Below are positions 21,822-22,931 of a stretch of DNA of 22,931 bases, in pieces. The stretch lies in the IMG/VR virus record IMGVR_UViG_3300048017_000106, positions 1-22,931 of that record. One strand, given 5' to 3'. The position numbers and the translations under genes are program-made. The notes beneath the pieces were generated by a model. The model was given only the letters and a program-made list of their open reading frames with translations, did not search any database and was not told where the DNA came from. The stretch is from a virus. Numbering within the stretch: the first letter of the stretch is position 1; every line of letters begins with the position of its first letter.

Positions 21822-21943
21822 TTCTTTTCTTTAACTACTTTTTCACCTTCTTTTACAAACCCCAACTTTGCAAACTGTGCTAGTTGGCTTTCCTCAATTT
21901 CATGGCTTTCACCTTTTGAGTTGGTTACCTTAATCAAATTCAT
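21818..21943 (-). CDS. Small head-region protein, 42 aa
   Basis: From ATG 21943 the product begins MNLIKVTNSKGESHEIEESQ and ends KEGEKVVKKEKK, closing with a TGA that overlaps the next ATG. It lies one base after the capsid stop. The fold hint is a short strand, helix and GFVKEGEKV strand, reminiscent of small phage proteins found after the capsid gene. The tight coupling on both sides argues strongly for a real gene. Its role is unknown; it could be a capsid accessory or head-completion factor. Confidence 0.7.
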   Translation of the reverse strand: MNLIKVTNSKGESHEIEESQLAQFAKLGFVKEGEKVVKEKK

Positions 21944-21944
21944 A

Positions 21945-22931
21945 TTATGGTGCTGCTATAGCTAATTTGATTGTTCCTATTACACCTTTTAAGAACGCCT
22001 TTTCGTCCAAGTTCTTTACGTATGCATGTAGTCTTGATTCTCCAAGTATTACAAACTGGTTTTTGATAAAGTCATCATTTATCCACCCAATCTTAACATT
22101 ATAACCGACATAGTTAGTAATATTATATTTAGTCAAATCATAACATTTTATTTCACCAGTAGGCACATCAATATGTGGCATAACTGTAATGCCTCCCATG
22201 TTTACCGCTTGGAAAAGCTTTGCACTAGGGAAAAGTGGCAGACGATCTGCATCTTTTGCCGAAACAAATTGAACAAAGAAATCAATCGGGTTTACCAATA
22301 CTACGTTTGGAGTATATGGCATTTCATTAGTATAATTTCTAGTTGTGTAAATTGTTGTAATCATTGCGTTAATTACATCCATTATATTTGGCGTAGATAC
22401 CGACAAAGCTAAAGCCCCTGCACCTGTATAAGTTGTGGCATACGCATTAGCTCCTTTAATTCCAGTTGTACCATTTCCAGACCCAAACAATAATACATTC
22501 TCTTTTTTAAGATTATGCATTTTGAATAGGTAATCAGTTGCGATACCTTGCAACCCGCTTACATCTCTTACCGATTCTTCGGTCAATCGCTCCCAAGCTG
22601 CAATTTTGAAAACTGGCGCTTGTCTAGTTGTCCAACTGAAATCAATTTGCGGTTTAGCCACGCCCTCAGCAACTTCTAAAAATGCGCCTTCTTTTGGTAT
22701 TGCTTCCGAATAAGTGTGCAAAGCCTCGCCAGCTGATAGGTTATTAAATAACGAAATTAAACCCGTATCTCTCAAATTTATGTTTGAAAGTGGGGCTAAT
22801 TGCGTTCCTGACAAAACACCTAAAGCAGAAGGCAAAGTGCCCGAACCTCTCGATATGTCAGCAACCGCTTTTGTATCAACTTCAAATTCTACAATACCGT
22901 TACCCTTGTAGGCTCTTTGTATTTCTGATAG
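21945..22931 (-). CDS. Major capsid protein, HK97 fold, N-terminus cut by the window
   Basis: The frame is open from the window edge to TAA at 21947-21945, giving 328 visible residues. The TTG at 22835-22833 is not a plausible start, since coding continues upstream with LSEIQRAYKGNGIVEFEVDT. Capsid features include the segment KIAAWERLTEESVRDVSG, the L-F-G-S-G-N-G region, a long helix-rich P domain, PNVVLVNPIDFFVQFVSAKD and a C-terminal GWINDDFIKNQFVILGESRL typical of HK97-type capsids. It forms the icosahedral shell. The missing N-terminus would show whether a delta domain or protease site is present. Confidence 0.9.
   Translation of the reverse strand, partial: LSEIQRAYKGNGIVEFEVDTKAVADISRGSGTLPSALGVLSGTQLAPLSNINLRDTGLISLFNNLSAGEALHTYSEAIPKEGAFLEVAEGVAKPQIDFSWTTRQAPVFKIAAWERLTEESVRDVSGLQGIATDYLFKMHNLKKENVLLFGSGNGTTGIKGANAYATTYTGAGALALSVSTPNIMDVINAMITTIYTTRNYTNEMPYTPNVVLVNPIDFFVQFVSAKDADRLPLFPSAKLFQAVNMGGITVMPHIDVPTGEIKCYDLTKYNITNYVGYNVKIGWINDDFIKNQFVILGESRLHAYVKNLDEKAFLKGVIGTIKLAIAAP

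Noticed and set aside
22833-22835. TTG as the start of the capsid protein
   Set aside because: The frame continues open with protein-like sequence to the window edge, so the true start lies outside.

Overview
The window is part of the late structural and lysis region of a tailed phage or prophage with a long non-contractile tail (siphovirus-type). Every supported gene lies on the minus strand, so transcription runs from base 22931 down to base 1. The host is probably a member of the Bacteroidota, likely a flavobacterium. This rests on the AT-rich DNA, A/T-rich leaders in place of Shine-Dalgarno sites at most starts, a good match to the Bacteroidota promoter (TTTG ... TAnnTTTG), a signal peptide ending in FGQ, and a surface-protein style LRR/PKD-like module. 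The host is inferred, not proven. Layout in transcription order. (1) 22931-19962 is the head and neck: an HK97-fold major capsid protein cut by the window edge, a 42-aa protein, a gp6-like connector, a head-closure-like protein, an HK97 gp10-like protein, a small unknown and a DUF3168-like tail terminator. Neighbours overlap or touch. (2) 19955-16640 is the tail shaft: the tube protein, a tail assembly chaperone pair joined by a programmed -1 frameshift at an A AAA AAG heptamer, and a 734-aa tape measure protein. (3) 16636-9367 is the tail tip and host-contact proteins: a 1071-aa tip protein ending in a PKD-like domain and eight 23-residue leucine-rich repeats, then a protein with a ConA-like domain, a possible glycoside-hydrolase-like protein and another large structural protein. 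(4) 9366-9191 is a noncoding gap with a nested inverted-repeat element that can form a pseudoknot. (5) 9190-6767 is a compact lysis and membrane block: an M15 zinc peptidase (endolysin), several overlapping small membrane proteins (holin candidates) and two spanin-like proteins. (6) 6766-1066 is a series of seven fibre or appendage genes with familiar fibre motifs, including collagen-like G-x-y, polyglycine hinges and LGNVDN-type motifs. (7) A strong intrinsic terminator at 996-1029 ends the late operon. A Bacteroidota-type promoter at 925-956 directly follows it and starts a new unit of small unknown genes (882 to 1), two of which share an identical 13-bp leader element. The clearest signals are the frameshift, the receptor-binding LRR array with near-identical DNA repeats, the structured gap before the lysis block, and the dense overlapping membrane-gene cluster. 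I see no integrase, reverse transcriptase, CRISPR array, tRNA or transposase.
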